A stretch of 64,000 nucleotides of DNA from Oopsacas minuta (taxonomy: Eukaryota > Porifera > Hexactinellida > Lyssacinosida > Leucopsacidae): the NCBI GenBank assembly GCA_024704765.1, contig JAKMXF010000354.1, positions 434,690 to 498,689 on the forward strand, in the 5' to 3' direction. The notes beneath the pieces are model-generated. The model was given only the letters and a program-made list of their open reading frames with translations. It was not told the DNA's origin and did not search any database. Shown here piece by piece: positions 51,001 through 60,700 of this stretch; position 1 is the first letter of the stretch, and every line of letters begins with the position of its first letter. The translations under genes and the position numbers were made by a program.

Positions 51001-53631
51001 CGTTTCTATGATCGTATATTAACCTGCACTGTGTTAATTCTTCTCCAGCCATAGATATCACAGCTTTATGCGAAACATTAATTTGTAACTGTTTTATAGC
51101 TATTCCTCTGCAGGATTCTGGCCTACTGGCTTCAGGGATTTGTATTGCGCCCTACCAATCCGAGAGTTATGCCTGATTTTTTATTTCTTCTCAGTAGAAA
51201 AGGTACCATAGTAACCTATACTATGCTTATGTAATATTCTGTTTGAGTAATACAATGTGAATGGTGATTCAATTTGAGTCCTTATAGCTGTGATTAACAT
51301 TGAGTAAGGTCTACCTCACAGTTAAAGATTTCATATACACTAAGCTGATGATTAGTTCTTATGAGGGCGCATCTGTATTGTTAACTCTGTTAAATCATGC
51401 TTGTGGAATTTATCTCATTGTTTAGCACGTTTGTAATTAAGGTAATAGTATTACAATACATTATTCTGAATTATTTGATTAAAGTGATTGTATTACAAAA
51501 CGTTTCCTATTATTAATGCCATTAATTAGCAGTACCAACTATGCATAGGGGAGCATTTCACTTTATATAAATATCGTATTCACACGGCTAATACGTACAC
51601 TTTATTAGTTTGGGTAAGAGTGACGTATATTTATGGTAGGTGTGTCTTATAAGAAGATATTTTCATGTGATTGCTCGCGAATAAATATCTATTAACGTAG
51701 TTGTTTTCATCGGTAAACATCCCATAAATTCTACCTCAAACTGAATCATTAAATGTTTATATTATCTGTTACACTCTGGCCTTAGTATATTCAGTAATTA
51801 ATTACCTTTGATAAATCCTTATTTATTGACGACATTAACTGACTTCTGATAAGAATACATAACAAACAAAAGACGGTTTTGTTTTCATATCATTAATTGT
51901 AACACCTTTATCAGTATTCAAAGATAATAATTGGATTAATTATAAGAAAATGTTACAAATGATTTTGTTTACAGAAGTAATATCCTGTTATGCAATATAT
52001 TATCAATAAACAATTTGTATAGACTTTAAATTTACAGTATGGAAATACCCGCTTATAAAGAAGCATGAAATTGTACAAATATTGTTCTAAACAATCAAAA
52101 GTAATATTGTGTGGGAGTAGACTGTATAGTACAAAGGCCCATGACATCAGTAATATAGTGTAATGTGTATTTTATAAATTATATTTCAACACTCTAATAG
52201 ACAATCAGATTGGTTCATTCCAACTAATGTAGTAGTGCAGGATGTATATCAAGTTATTACAGGGAGTGAAGCTGAGCTAGAGGTTCATTTCTATGTCTCT
52301 CTTCCTGATCTCCCTAAAGACCCAGATGGAGCTACAGATTACGTGGTACCAGGGGAAGTGCTGTTCGAGGCTGTAAATAATAGTGGCGTAATCAAAGACA
52401 TCCTTACAGCCGTTACACCAATCTCAGTTATTACTGTCTGCCAGAATGATAATGAATTGCTTGTTTATGTTCCAGCAGCATTTATAGCAGGAGTACTGTT
52501 TTGTGCAACTCTGTTAATACTAATATTCTTCTTGTATAAAATCTACAAGGCTTGTGAACGTCAGTGTTCCAATAAAAAGTAAGTTGACTGAATTAAGTTT
52601 CATTTTTTGTTGATATCTAAATTAAGGTCAATGCCTGAACATTCGGAACATATACCAATATATAATGAGCGAGTCGAGAACTTTATGAGCTGAGCGAGCG
52701 AAATATCTAGACGAACCTATTCGCTCTTCTCAGGGATATTGCGAATGTAGGGACTTGAGTGAAAAATTTGGAACGTTTGGCGATCAATTGCTCCTGTACC
52801 ATAACACATAATTTTGGTTGTACCTTGGATAATCTACTTTATTATGTTAATATTAAATCTTGCAGGAAAGTATTCCCAGTAGAACCAGAAAAAATTGTAC
52901 TGAGTAACTTATCAAGAGAACCAGCAACTCAACAATTAACAGAGAAGAGTCTGTGTATTAGTTCTATCAGCACACTCAGTAGTGATATAAGTAAGGAAGA
53001 ACAGGTTAATACATCTAGAAGACCTGCTATCAATGCTGAAATACAAATTGATCAAAATCAAAATGAAGGAACTCCTACATTTACATCAGAAGAGAAAGAA
53101 GTTACTACTTTAGAGGATTCTAGCATTATGAATCCATTCTGGGAAACTAATCCTCGTTTCTGGAGTTTCCAAGAGAGGAAGGCAGGTAATGATGAATATT
53201 ACGTGACACCTCTACCCTCAGAACAAGAGCAAGGTACTACAGTAAGAGATACAGACTCTCCTATTACAGAATACTATAGTAGTACAGATGTGTCTGTGTT
53301 TAGCAGTCAGACTAGTCTAGGAAAAGCTTCTGTTAAAGCAACAGGAAAAGCTCGTGGTAGATACGATCTAATGGAACTTGCTTCTATGGAAAGTTTAATG
53401 GTACAAAATCCTACCATGGATAAGCCCTCTATTAGTTCTAGACCAGAATCACATAACTTGACATCTGGTACTACATCAAGATCTACTATCCTCTATCTCT
53501 CATCAACTACACCTAGTAAATCTAATACTTCGTTACAAGAACTGCCAAGATGTAGCACAGCTGCTAATATTGACTCTCAAGAACAGAACAAGAAGATTTT
53601 CAATCCCAAGATGGCATGGGATCAAGATTAA
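42007..53631 (+). CDS. Large cadherin, nine exons, 1897 aa, hosting two nested genes
   Basis: Exons: 42007-42079, 42170-42597, 42731-42979, 44362-44673, 44728-45139, 45446-48471, 48583-48640, 52209-52578, 52866-53631; every phase agrees and the total is 1898 codons. Exon 1 is a signal peptide (MLSLHIIKCIVLLLLSLIQG). The ectodomain is a long series of cadherin repeats, each ending in calcium-binding words such as VKDVNDNSPYC, ISLSDVNDFPP, VQDVNEFPPSF and VLDINDNSPVC, with matching LDYE and DxDxG motifs. No EGF or laminin-G domain is visible. Exon 8 holds a membrane-proximal domain and the membrane segment PAAFIAGVLFCATLLILIFF. The ~270-residue tail (end of exon 8, exon 9) is Ser/Thr-rich and shows no obvious beta-catenin-binding motif, so I would not call it classical. 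Introns 3 (1382 bp) and 7 (3568 bp) contain SETD9 and a transporter on the other strand. Confidence 0.87.
43440..44240 (-). CDS. SETD9: SETD9, SET-domain protein, nested in cadherin intron 3
   Basis: The 266-residue protein aligns with SETD9 over its length. It begins KKVWSSYKHRFIPWLFLNWT (human RWRRYKYRFVPWIALNL). The SET part has GSGVFVKEGYIPEGSLVAIY, PGMVYLPLEPLL, SGLLYRSCANRERVGG, NPLCMGQRVNNRTKDSLANV, where NN...ANV replaces the usual NHS motif, and IREGEELLSNYFTIV at the end (human INQGEELFSNYYTIV). SETD9 is a predicted protein-lysine methyltransferase whose substrate is poorly known. The gene is one exon and fills most of the host intron (42980-44361). Confidence 0.92.
   Translation of the reverse strand: MNKLKKVWSSYKHRFIPWLFLNWTTRHIVIKQHTVLQRNTLYHEARLKELVNCIALTLPDHYLYRDIKLEAAGDRGKEVMKRCFGFICVRGESSISRGGSGVFVKEGYIPEGSLVAIYPGMVYLPLEPLLLVSIKNQYLLRCYDGMYLDGKSRGVSGLLYRSCANRERVGGRLTCDLSWMGDELVNPLCMGQRVNNRTKDSLANVEYIEMNINVKDMEPKQQRLFPYVNYSIIDSSYNRVRVVGLISTRAIREGEELLSNYFTIVK
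49112..51052 (-). CDS. ArsB/NhaD/P-protein-like anion or sodium-proton transporter, nested in cadherin intron 7
   Basis: A 646-residue protein with about ten membrane segments, of the ion-transporter superfamily that includes bacterial ArsB, NhaD and animal P protein (OCA2). The two signature hairpins are visible: GTLSALITNDATCVLLTPLI followed by ASSANIGSAATVMGNPQNAY in the first half, and SWVSTIAGNFTLIGSVANL in the second, matching ALSAFLDNV and NIGGAATAIGDPPNV of OCA2. A long polar cytosolic loop (about 235-390) divides the halves. The transported ion cannot be told from sequence; Asn-Gln in GNPQNA replaces the commoner GDPPNV. I start at the ATG at 51052; the frame extends three codons further only via GTG. 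Single exon inside host intron 48641-52208. Confidence 0.82.
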   Translation of the reverse strand: MAGEELTQCRLIYDHRNASCNVSITEILLHHEVNTPLSAVALLILGSLCYLIIWPCLVCDFKCLRFGRIAAVLFGSLLMTVVLVLTQDEVYCILGRKNSLQTLCLLLGMMLFAYYLEREGLLSLVLKPLMKKERSFYTILWVICIMSGTLSALITNDATCVLLTPLILLEHRRQKRSKREFLPLLLGIASSANIGSAATVMGNPQNAYIAANIGLNLSQTFLTLFPAAIVGLFLNTCLLYIYTYCFYLRKKKQPKENTNINEVSIDNKYVSSDTSSHSPIILTNSISENIGAQHEEDTRSIQSISNNKIESNHITNGSVVHEVSGIGDNNVIQNGKKEEITFQCDEKHPLLQNALFNRLKIRTPHRFYCRTSPHVCNAAPQNGDTNQDITSSWIMLYDPDGGNSDIPIIYAPCKFCIHTPSYNRLFWVILVLSLTITIILLCVPPHNAANLYFDIGLIPICMASILLLVDGVLNKRSSTESVRHLDWGVILLFCGLFIWLEGFKKTNVPKATFHLLKDYMGVRSFGGVMVFTLFIIIGSNLLSNVPMVILIVDYIKCLPGVQNMDPNSRDYTIVASLILSWVSTIAGNFTLIGSVANLIVAEKAKRHINYNLSFFSYLFFGFTSSIIVLFLGLPIIYLLGIIVVHI

Positions 53632-54009
53632 CATATCGCGCTTACAGCCCATTTTAATTTATCTATATGTAATTCGAAATTTCTTTTTTTACCCCGTCCT
53701 TATTTGTAAATTAAATTTATATTTTACTAATATCATCTTTCTGATAAATCCTCGCTAATTGCTTTGGTATAAGCCAAGTTCGATATAACCGACATGAATT
53801 GACCGAGTTTAGAATTTTGGCCGATTCGAGGCCGAGTTTGTACAATTTGAGGCTTCGATATAAGCGGCTATTTCTATATAACCGTGTTCGATATAAGGAT
53901 TATTTCTTGCCCTCTATATTCTACATCAGTCTTTATAATAAATTACTCCCAAATTTATTTTTTAATATACACTTTTATTCAGTTTAGAAACAAAAATCTA
54001 ATACGTAAT
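53632..54009. other. Convergent intergenic region cadherin / PYROXD1 with TTCGATATAA repeats
   Basis: Between two convergent 3' ends. The word TTCGATATAA occurs at 53779, 53854 and 53887, interspersed with CGAGGCCGAG-type sequence. It looks like a decayed miniature transposon of the pogo kind, though I cannot define its ends. Confidence 0.45.
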
Positions 54010-55500
54010 TTAATCAAAATAACCTTCCATATCAATATCCGGGTTGAGAATATTATCTTTCAAATCTGTCAAGTTAAGTTGATTGAGTATTAAGTTCTCG
54101 CACATTTCTTCTAATCCTGTTTCTCCTATTAATACTGCTCCTACCATCTTTTCCTGGAAGAGAACTATCTTGATATATTCGTCCCCTTTTCCATATCTCA
54201 GGAGAAACTCTACATCAATTTTATCTAAACCTGCTGCATGAAAATTTCCTAATAGAATGACTTTATGGCCGAAGAACTTGGTCGAATGCGTGAATAATTC
54301 GAAACAAAAATCTTGTAGAATATACTCATCATTCAAATGAGAAGCAATACACTTTCCAGCATAGTTTCCCATCTGTAATGCTTGTGTCCATAATCTCATT
54401 TGGAACCAGAAATTATCCTCGATAGCACTACCTGTCCAATTGACAGTACAAGCGTCTCCAGCTGCATACACGTTAGGGAGAGATGTACGCATTTCTTCGT
54501 CAATGATTATCCCACCGTCTGTTGATATCTTCAAGTGAGAATCTTTTGAAAATGGATAAACATTAGGCTGTACACCTGTAGCTGATACTACCATATCACA
54601 TTCTATTATCTTGCTATTTGTAAGGAGTACATGTACAGGCCATTCTCTATTGTAACCTTCTACCATTGAATTATTCGTCTCTTGTAACTGTATATGTTTT
54701 ATTTCACAATTATACTCAATTCGTATATTTTTCCCTGTCAATACGTCATCAATATCTAATTCATCTGTCCAATCAGGACCCAGTGCACTCCCCCTGATGT
54801 GTACCCCTCCAGGAGCATATGCTAGGTTACCCTTGCTACCCTGTATGTAACGGAACCCTTTCTTATCTTTATTCCTAGTTTCCTTATTTCCCATTTCAGA
54901 TAACATGAACTGAGCAGCACCCTTGTCTAAGAACACAGATCCAATAGCATTATCTCTTATTACCCACACTACTTCTGTTCCTTTGATCTTATACACTAAT
55001 TCCAATGCGATACCGCCGTTACCAACGATAACAACTCTCCGTGAATCTCTCAATTTAGCTTGTACCAACTCTACACTATCTGTGTCTCTTATACCATATA
55101 CACATGTACTCTCATCTCCTATCAGCTGAGGAGTAGCTCCTGTACAAATACATAATTTGCTGTAACGAATTGAGAAATTATTATTGATAGTTACAGCGTT
55201 ATGTTCTGCTATTAATGTGGTTACAATTCCATATAGTACTTTAACTCTATTGATCTCTGTTGTTAGAGATCCTAATGATAACTCCTCAATATCAAAGTTA
55301 AGCACTGTACCAGACTCATTTCTAATATTGACAGCTCTTTTGACAACAGGGGAGCCTGATACCAAGAGTATAGGTAGTTTAATATTCTGTACTGATAGAC
55401 TCTCTGCACAAGATACTCCAGCTATTCCTCCGCCTACTACTATGATTGGGTTATGAGTTGTTATTTTATTCTGTAGGATTATTGGATAGGCTTCAGCCAT
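54010..55500 (-). CDS. PYROXD1: PYROXD1, pyridine nucleotide-disulfide oxidoreductase domain protein 1
   Basis: A 496-residue flavoprotein. The FAD-binding dinucleotide fold starts IIVVGGGIAGVSCAESL (~residue 18), the NAD(P)H fold is VVIVGNGGIALELVYKI, and the second FAD motif is VYAAGDACTVNW. Family-specific blocks are CICTGATPQLI, YGIRDTDSVELVQ, GSALGPDW and RLWTQALQMGNYAGKCIA, with the end GAVLIGETGLEEMCENLILN and DPDIDMEGYFD in almost perfect agreement with human PYROXD1. PYROXD1 protects the tRNA ligase complex from oxidative inactivation using NAD(P)H; loss causes myopathy in humans. No redox-active CxxxxC pair is seen at the usual site, as in the family. Single exon. Confidence 0.96.
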   Translation of the reverse strand: MAEAYPIILQNKITTHNPIIVVGGGIAGVSCAESLSVQNIKLPILLVSGSPVVKRAVNIRNESGTVLNFDIEELSLGSLTTEINRVKVLYGIVTTLIAEHNAVTINNNFSIRYSKLCICTGATPQLIGDESTCVYGIRDTDSVELVQAKLRDSRRVVIVGNGGIALELVYKIKGTEVVWVIRDNAIGSVFLDKGAAQFMLSEMGNKETRNKDKKGFRYIQGSKGNLAYAPGGVHIRGSALGPDWTDELDIDDVLTGKNIRIEYNCEIKHIQLQETNNSMVEGYNREWPVHVLLTNSKIIECDMVVSATGVQPNVYPFSKDSHLKISTDGGIIIDEEMRTSLPNVYAAGDACTVNWTGSAIEDNFWFQMRLWTQALQMGNYAGKCIASHLNDEYILQDFCFELFTHSTKFFGHKVILLGNFHAAGLDKIDVEFLLRYGKGDEYIKIVLFQEKMVGAVLIGETGLEEMCENLILNQLNLTDLKDNILNPDIDMEGYFD

Positions 55501-55926
55501 TTATACAAGTAAATAAATCTAAGAGCTAGTTTTAGCAACATAATATGAGCTTTGGCTCGTAACTCCTCAGATATCCTATGAGCGTAGGAACACTATGAAA
55601 AGATGAGCGGGCATTACCTGGACGAAAATGAAAAGTGGGTCCTCTATTCTGATGCCAATGTATACTTTTGGTTGTCAAATGTCAAAATGTACATAAGATA
55701 TACTTGAAAATGCAAAATTTAGAATCAGTGTGTACGTAACCTTAATTGTTTTGTATGGCTTAAATAGATCAAAACCTCTTATATTTTTTATTTTATTTTA
55801 CAGAGGGAGATCTGCTTGAATACGTTCTAAGTTCTAACAAATAAAAGTATGTAGCATATATGATATGATTTTACTTGGCATCAACATTAATATCGAATTC
55901 ACAATTATGATAATAATATTTTCAAA
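55501..55926. other. Intergenic region PYROXD1-KAT
   Basis: Spacer between two minus-strand genes. A diverged fragment of the 63 kb satellite unit (AAAATGCAAAATTTAGAATC, near 55708) is present. No gene seen. Confidence 0.5.
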
Positions 55927-57258
55927 TCATGATACCCATTCAGTTGGATTCCATACTAGATGTACAGGATCAAGCTTCCTCTTCCTCTTCTTGGTCCCTC
56001 CTTCATTTTTGCTACACTCTTCTACAAGAATGACATGTGAACTTTTCCAGTACTTTATCAGTCCATAGTACTGCATGGTACTGATTAGATCCTCAGCTCT
56101 TACTCCTGAAGTTACTGATAAATTCTTGACAGAGAATACTGGTGTTCTCTTCTCCTCCTCATCTTCTCCAGGAGTAATTAGAGATATTAAATGATCTAGT
56201 ATTACACTACGCCAGTAGCTACGGTAAGCTAATAAGCCTAAGTCTGATAGAGGTTGTTCAGGACTTCCTTGCTTCTCTTCATGTCTTGACAATAAATAAG
56301 AGAATTCTATTAACATGTTACCGTAGCCCTTCCTCAAATGCTGTGGTAATACCATGATACAAGAGAGGTTATGGTCTTTGTCAGATAACTTCTCCTTTGA
56401 AAAGTATCCTATGAATCCCCAGTGAGGTCCTTTACCATCTTCATTCACCCACTGGTATAGCAGATAGAAGAGGAACGGACTCACGTCTCTGTAGATGGTC
56501 TTGTGGTCAAGAAATAGTTTAGACAGCAGACATAAATTCTGACAAAAACGTTTGTGAAGTTCTCCATCTACTTCAAAGAAAGATAGATTATCTTGTCTAT
56601 ATATCTCAGTACCAGGGGGACCAGTAGATGAACAGTGCTGTAGATGTAGAGATAGAGTGTCAGAGCTTGAGAAGTATTGGAAACATTTAGGACACAAGAA
56701 CATCTGGGGGAGGGAAGAGAAGACCAAAGGGTAGGGGCTAGGGAATGAGGGCTTGATATTGTTCCGTTCAAATACTACTACTTCAGGGAGAGGTCCCTCA
56801 CTAATGTGTTTGTCTGATAAACTGAAGGGAAGAGAGATTACGTTAGAAGAGGAACATTTTAGTTTTAGCTTGTCTTTTGCTTTCATTTGTGCTTCTCTGA
56901 ATAGAGATTGTTGTTTGCTGGGAATAGGATTAGAACGGGGCAGCTGTCTCTGTCGTGTTGGGGGAGGAGAGGATAGTTGGTTATTCAGCTGATTGAGACG
57001 AGACCTCCAGATGTAAGGTGATATTAATCGCGAGTGAGTGCCCTTAGTAGGTTGTATTTTGGTCGTGGAGCTTGATGTTTGGTGTTTTTGTTTATTGATA
57101 GGATTAGATTTTATTTTAGGAATATGTTTGCTTGTAGGAGAGACTCCATTGGATTTAGTCTTATTAATGTCTGTATTGTTTTGAGATTTTGATAACTTTA
57201 TCTTCCTCACAGAACGACGCGTAGCTGACCGGGTGATGATAGATGATCCCTGGTCCAT
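55927..57258 (-). CDS. KAT7: MYST-family histone acetyltransferase (KAT7/KAT6-like)
   Basis: A 443-residue protein. Residues 1-150 are basic, low-complexity and lack chromo or PHD domains. The MYST domain starts near 160. It has a C2HC zinc finger (CPKCFQYFSSSDTLSLHLQH and the next Cys), EIYRQDNLSFFEVDG, CQNLCLLSKLFLDHKTIYRD with the self-acetylated lysine, HWGFIGYFSKEK, and acetyl-CoA loop LPQHLRKGYG. IEFSYLLSRHEEKQGSPEQP then carries the catalytic Glu, followed by LSDLGLLAYRSYW. It ends DPVHLVWNPTEW. The catalytic part is closer to KAT7/KAT6 than to KAT8 or KAT5, judging by the SPEQPLSDLGLLAYRSYW block and the missing chromodomain. These enzymes acetylate histones H3/H4 in ING-BRPF complexes. 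An Asp/Glu-rich insert (TPGEDEEEKRTP) lies after the core. Confidence 0.88.
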   Translation of the reverse strand: MDQGSSIITRSATRRSVRKIKLSKSQNNTDINKTKSNGVSPTSKHIPKIKSNPINKQKHQTSSSTTKIQPTKGTHSRLISPYIWRSRLNQLNNQLSSPPPTRQRQLPRSNPIPSKQQSLFREAQMKAKDKLKLKCSSSNVISLPFSLSDKHISEGPLPEVVVFERNNIKPSFPSPYPLVFSSLPQMFLCPKCFQYFSSSDTLSLHLQHCSSTGPPGTEIYRQDNLSFFEVDGELHKRFCQNLCLLSKLFLDHKTIYRDVSPFLFYLLYQWVNEDGKGPHWGFIGYFSKEKLSDKDHNLSCIMVLPQHLRKGYGNMLIEFSYLLSRHEEKQGSPEQPLSDLGLLAYRSYWRSVILDHLISLITPGEDEEEKRTPVFSVKNLSVTSGVRAEDLISTMQYYGLIKYWKSSHVILVEECSKNEGGTKKRKRKLDPVHLVWNPTEWVS

Positions 57259-57388
57259 TTAAGCTAGAGTTTCAAAAATATTTCAGAAGATGAAACAAAT
57301 GCAATGCAAATTTTCGAATATAAATTCTTGTATTCAATGCAATTTATACACAAAACAATAAAACAACTCCTAAAGACAACAACAAAAG

Positions 57389-57484
57389 GTTTGTCTAACG
57401 GGCGAGGATCGTTCCGAACGAGACACGTAACAAATTCTTATTAGTGTTCATCGTCCGCGTCCGTTAGACGAACTCTATTGTCGT
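57389..57484. repeat. Inverted-repeat element with GTCTAACGG ends
   Basis: GTTTGTCTAACGGGCGAGGA at the left faces an inverted GTTCGTCTAACGGACGCGGA at the right across about 57 bases (17 of 20 positions agree). It is probably a small transposon-derived element; I cannot name its family. Confidence 0.65.
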
Positions 57485-57544
57485 TATTACTAAATATTAT
57501 ATTCTGTCACTTCCAACTCTAAAGAGAACTTCAGAAATAATCTA

Positions 57545-57609
57545 CAGTGAAATCTCGTTAATACGAAACTCCTGCTTTCCTTGTTGTTCGTATTAACGAG
57601 ATTCCAGTG
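57545..57609. mobile_element. Pogo-like miniature element, 65 bp, with TA target sites
   Basis: CAGTGAAATCTCGTTAATAC and the inverted CACTGGAATCTCGTTAATAC bound about 65 bases. TA lies directly outside both ends (57543-57544 and 57610-57611). The arms are followed inwards by the same GAA. Nearly the whole element is arm. Confidence 0.8.
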
Positions 57610-57752
57610 TAACTTCATTTAGGATCAAAAGACGTGTCAGAGAATAATTTCGAGATATTTTTGAATTTTAGATTATACACATTAATAGTTAATAGAAAAC
57701 GATTTAAATGCATCCAATGGAAAAAAGCGCAGAAAAGCAAATATCAAATAAC

Positions 57753-60700
57753 TTAGTGAAGAACATGTGCTTTATGCAAAGTAAAACCATCCATCAGAGA
57801 ATATATTTTTGTTTCTTGTTCAAAACTGGCAGTTAGCCAGAGCTTGAGTGGATGGAAAAGCAAATTAATTCTGTTTCGTAAAACCTTCCCAGAAGGAGTT
57901 TTATTTTTGAGATTACACATTTGGAGGGGAGAAGAGTAATCAGAAAATAATAGTACATCTGAGGATCCACTTCCAGATACAGCAGTAAGATCTGTACTGG
58001 GATATTTCGCTACAGAATCTAGAGTTTTTAGCCCTGTAGAGAATCTCTTAATAAAATCGTGTGTTCTTATATCAGAGATTTGTATCTCATCTTCAACAGA
58101 GAATGTACAGAATCTATCTTGTGATTTACTCATCATATTAATACTCAGTATTGAGTGTGAATGTACACGCATAGACCATGTAGATAAATTCCTACGTTCT
58201 CTCATATCGAATAGTAGCACATAACCTTCACAGTCTCCTGCTAGAAATAGGTCGTTGTTAGTTGGGTGTAGTGCTAGAGAAGATACATTATCTTTAAAAG
58301 GTAGAGATATCGTTTGTCTTAACATCTCACTATGCAGGTCCCAGATATGTATTAGAGGTTCATTAGCTGCTACAAACAATAGCCCAGCTGTTTCATGATA
58401 CTTCAAACTAGTCAGCTTACAGTTTGTTCTGTAAGCTAGACTGGGTATAGCACGCCAGCCTGATACAATAGAAGGAATACTTTGATCCTCAGGATTAGTA
58501 GAGTTAGGAAATACTTCTATGTCTTTCCATATCCTGATATTACCGTTATCTTCTAGAACTAGAAGCAATGGATAGTGTATAGGATTCAAATACTCAATAG
58601 CTGATAATCTGGAGTTAATAGAAGATACTGCATTGAAGGAAATAGATGGGAGTAGAGGATCAGCTGTTTCCTCATGATCAGGAGAACTGAAATTGTATAT
58701 TTTCACTAATTTATCTGTTGCAAGAGCTAGGTTACACTCAAAGGGGTGGAACTTCATAGTCACACTATTTTCTACTACATAATCACAGCTAACAGCAACA
58801 GTATTGTCAATAGCTTCTTGTAATTGGCGAGGAGAATATACACAGAAATCTGTGTGATTAGCTAATGTCTCATTCTTTCTTTTAGAATAGTAAATCTTAA
58901 GAAAAGGATCTATATCCAATTCAGGTCTAGCTCTCAGTATAGGTTTAGTGAAGTACCTAGCAGACCATGGATATAACCCTACTGTTGGTGCAGGAGGTTG
59001 ATCAGGGGTATCATTTGCCGAATGTACAGACATGAAACTAACTTCTGGAGATAAAGTGAATTGAGGATCTTGTTCTTCTTCTGAATCATAACACAAGTTT
59101 TTAACCATCGTATGAACTTTAGGGAATACAAATGCACAGAGATGTTTAGTCAGATTAGAAACACTCTCACAGGAATCTTCTCTCATTAGCATTAAGTTAT
59201 CCCATATCTGTAGATATATATTGTTAGGTGAACTGAGTGTAGGATTTCTGAGTAGAGAAGAAGGTACTTTAACATCCATGCTAGACCTTCTCCTGTGAGA
59301 GGAATGAGAGGAGCATGACATCAGTATATCACCGTTAGAATTAAAATCTACATGGTTAGGACCTGATTCACTCAGTGGGATATTTTTATTGGTGTCAATA
59401 ACCGCAACCCACTCATCAAATAGTGTAGAAGTTAGAATATGTTCATTTGAATATGGTTCGCTATTCCGTGTATGATCTACATGTGTTCTAGCTATCGTAT
59501 TAAAGAACTGTTGATCGAACTGGTTAATGAATGCCTGCATTATTGTAACCATTTCTCTACGTACGATAGGACTAGCATCCCTGGTACCCATATTGATAAG
59601 GAGAGACATAATGTCATGACTAATTGTATCGCTCTTCTGAGATGGTACTTGTGATTGACTCGTGAGAGCACTTAACGCGGATATAGCACATGCTCTCACT
59701 TCTGGGGACTGATTATTCATAAGCGGATAGAGTATTTCATGAGCAGAGCTACGATGAGCAGAGGAAATAGCTTGTTCACTTCCTTGCCAGAATCTAGACA
59801 GGCAAAGACACAGCCATTGTAAGAGAAAGGGCTGGGAATTTGGACACATTTCTAACTGGGACAGACATACAAATCCTAACTCAATATTGAAACAAGCTTC
59901 ATTACCCAACGGATAATCATCACATATTCTGCTTAGAACGAAGCATGACATTGATCTATACTCAGGTTCTAAGCTTGTGTCCTTTACGGCATTAACGAAG
60001 TATTCAAAGCTCTTCTCTCTAACCAGATCGACTTTACAGTCAGGCTCTACAGCCAGGATCTTAGCCCAGATATATATCATTAATCTCTTAAGCTCTACGA
60101 ATGAGCTATGTAGTAACTTCAATACATACGGGAATATACCTACTGATAGGACTAAGTGTACAGCTTGAGGTCCTTCGTCCATGTAAGTACATAGAAGATT
60201 GAGTGCTGAGAGGCGATCCGCTTTACTAAGTAAAACCTGTAATAAGATTGGTAGTTGTTCAGGAGGGGAATTTATATCTGGTGAGTAGCTACAAGCATTT
60301 AGACACCGAGAAAAGCATTTTATCTGTTCTGTGAAGAATTCAGTGGAGTGAGAACGATGTAGAGGATTGGGATAAGGAGTATCCTTATAAATATCCATCT
60401 CTTTGAGGAGAGAATTTAGCGTATTGTCCCAGCTCAGCCAGAGATGGTGTTTGTAAGTGGGAGGGAGAGGGGGATGGGAGACAGGGACACACCCGTAATA
60501 ACGCATTAGTCTATCTGCAAGTAGAAAGTTTCTAAAGAGACTAGCAACTAACAAATCTTGTCTGAAGAGACGTAGAAATAAATCTCTAGGTAGAGTAGTC
60601 CATGCTATCGTATCTGTTATAGCAGTAAATACCCAGTTTAGCTCTCCTACGAGAGATCGTCTATCAGCTATTTTCCCTGGCAGAGCATCTATCCTCTCAA

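Larger units (their letters stand above)
57259..57752. other. Intergenic region KAT-RPTOR with two foldback elements
   Basis: Between two minus-strand genes. It contains the inverted repeats annotated at 57389-57484 and 57545-57609, and AT-rich DNA holding the 3' end of RPTOR. No gene seen. Confidence 0.6.
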
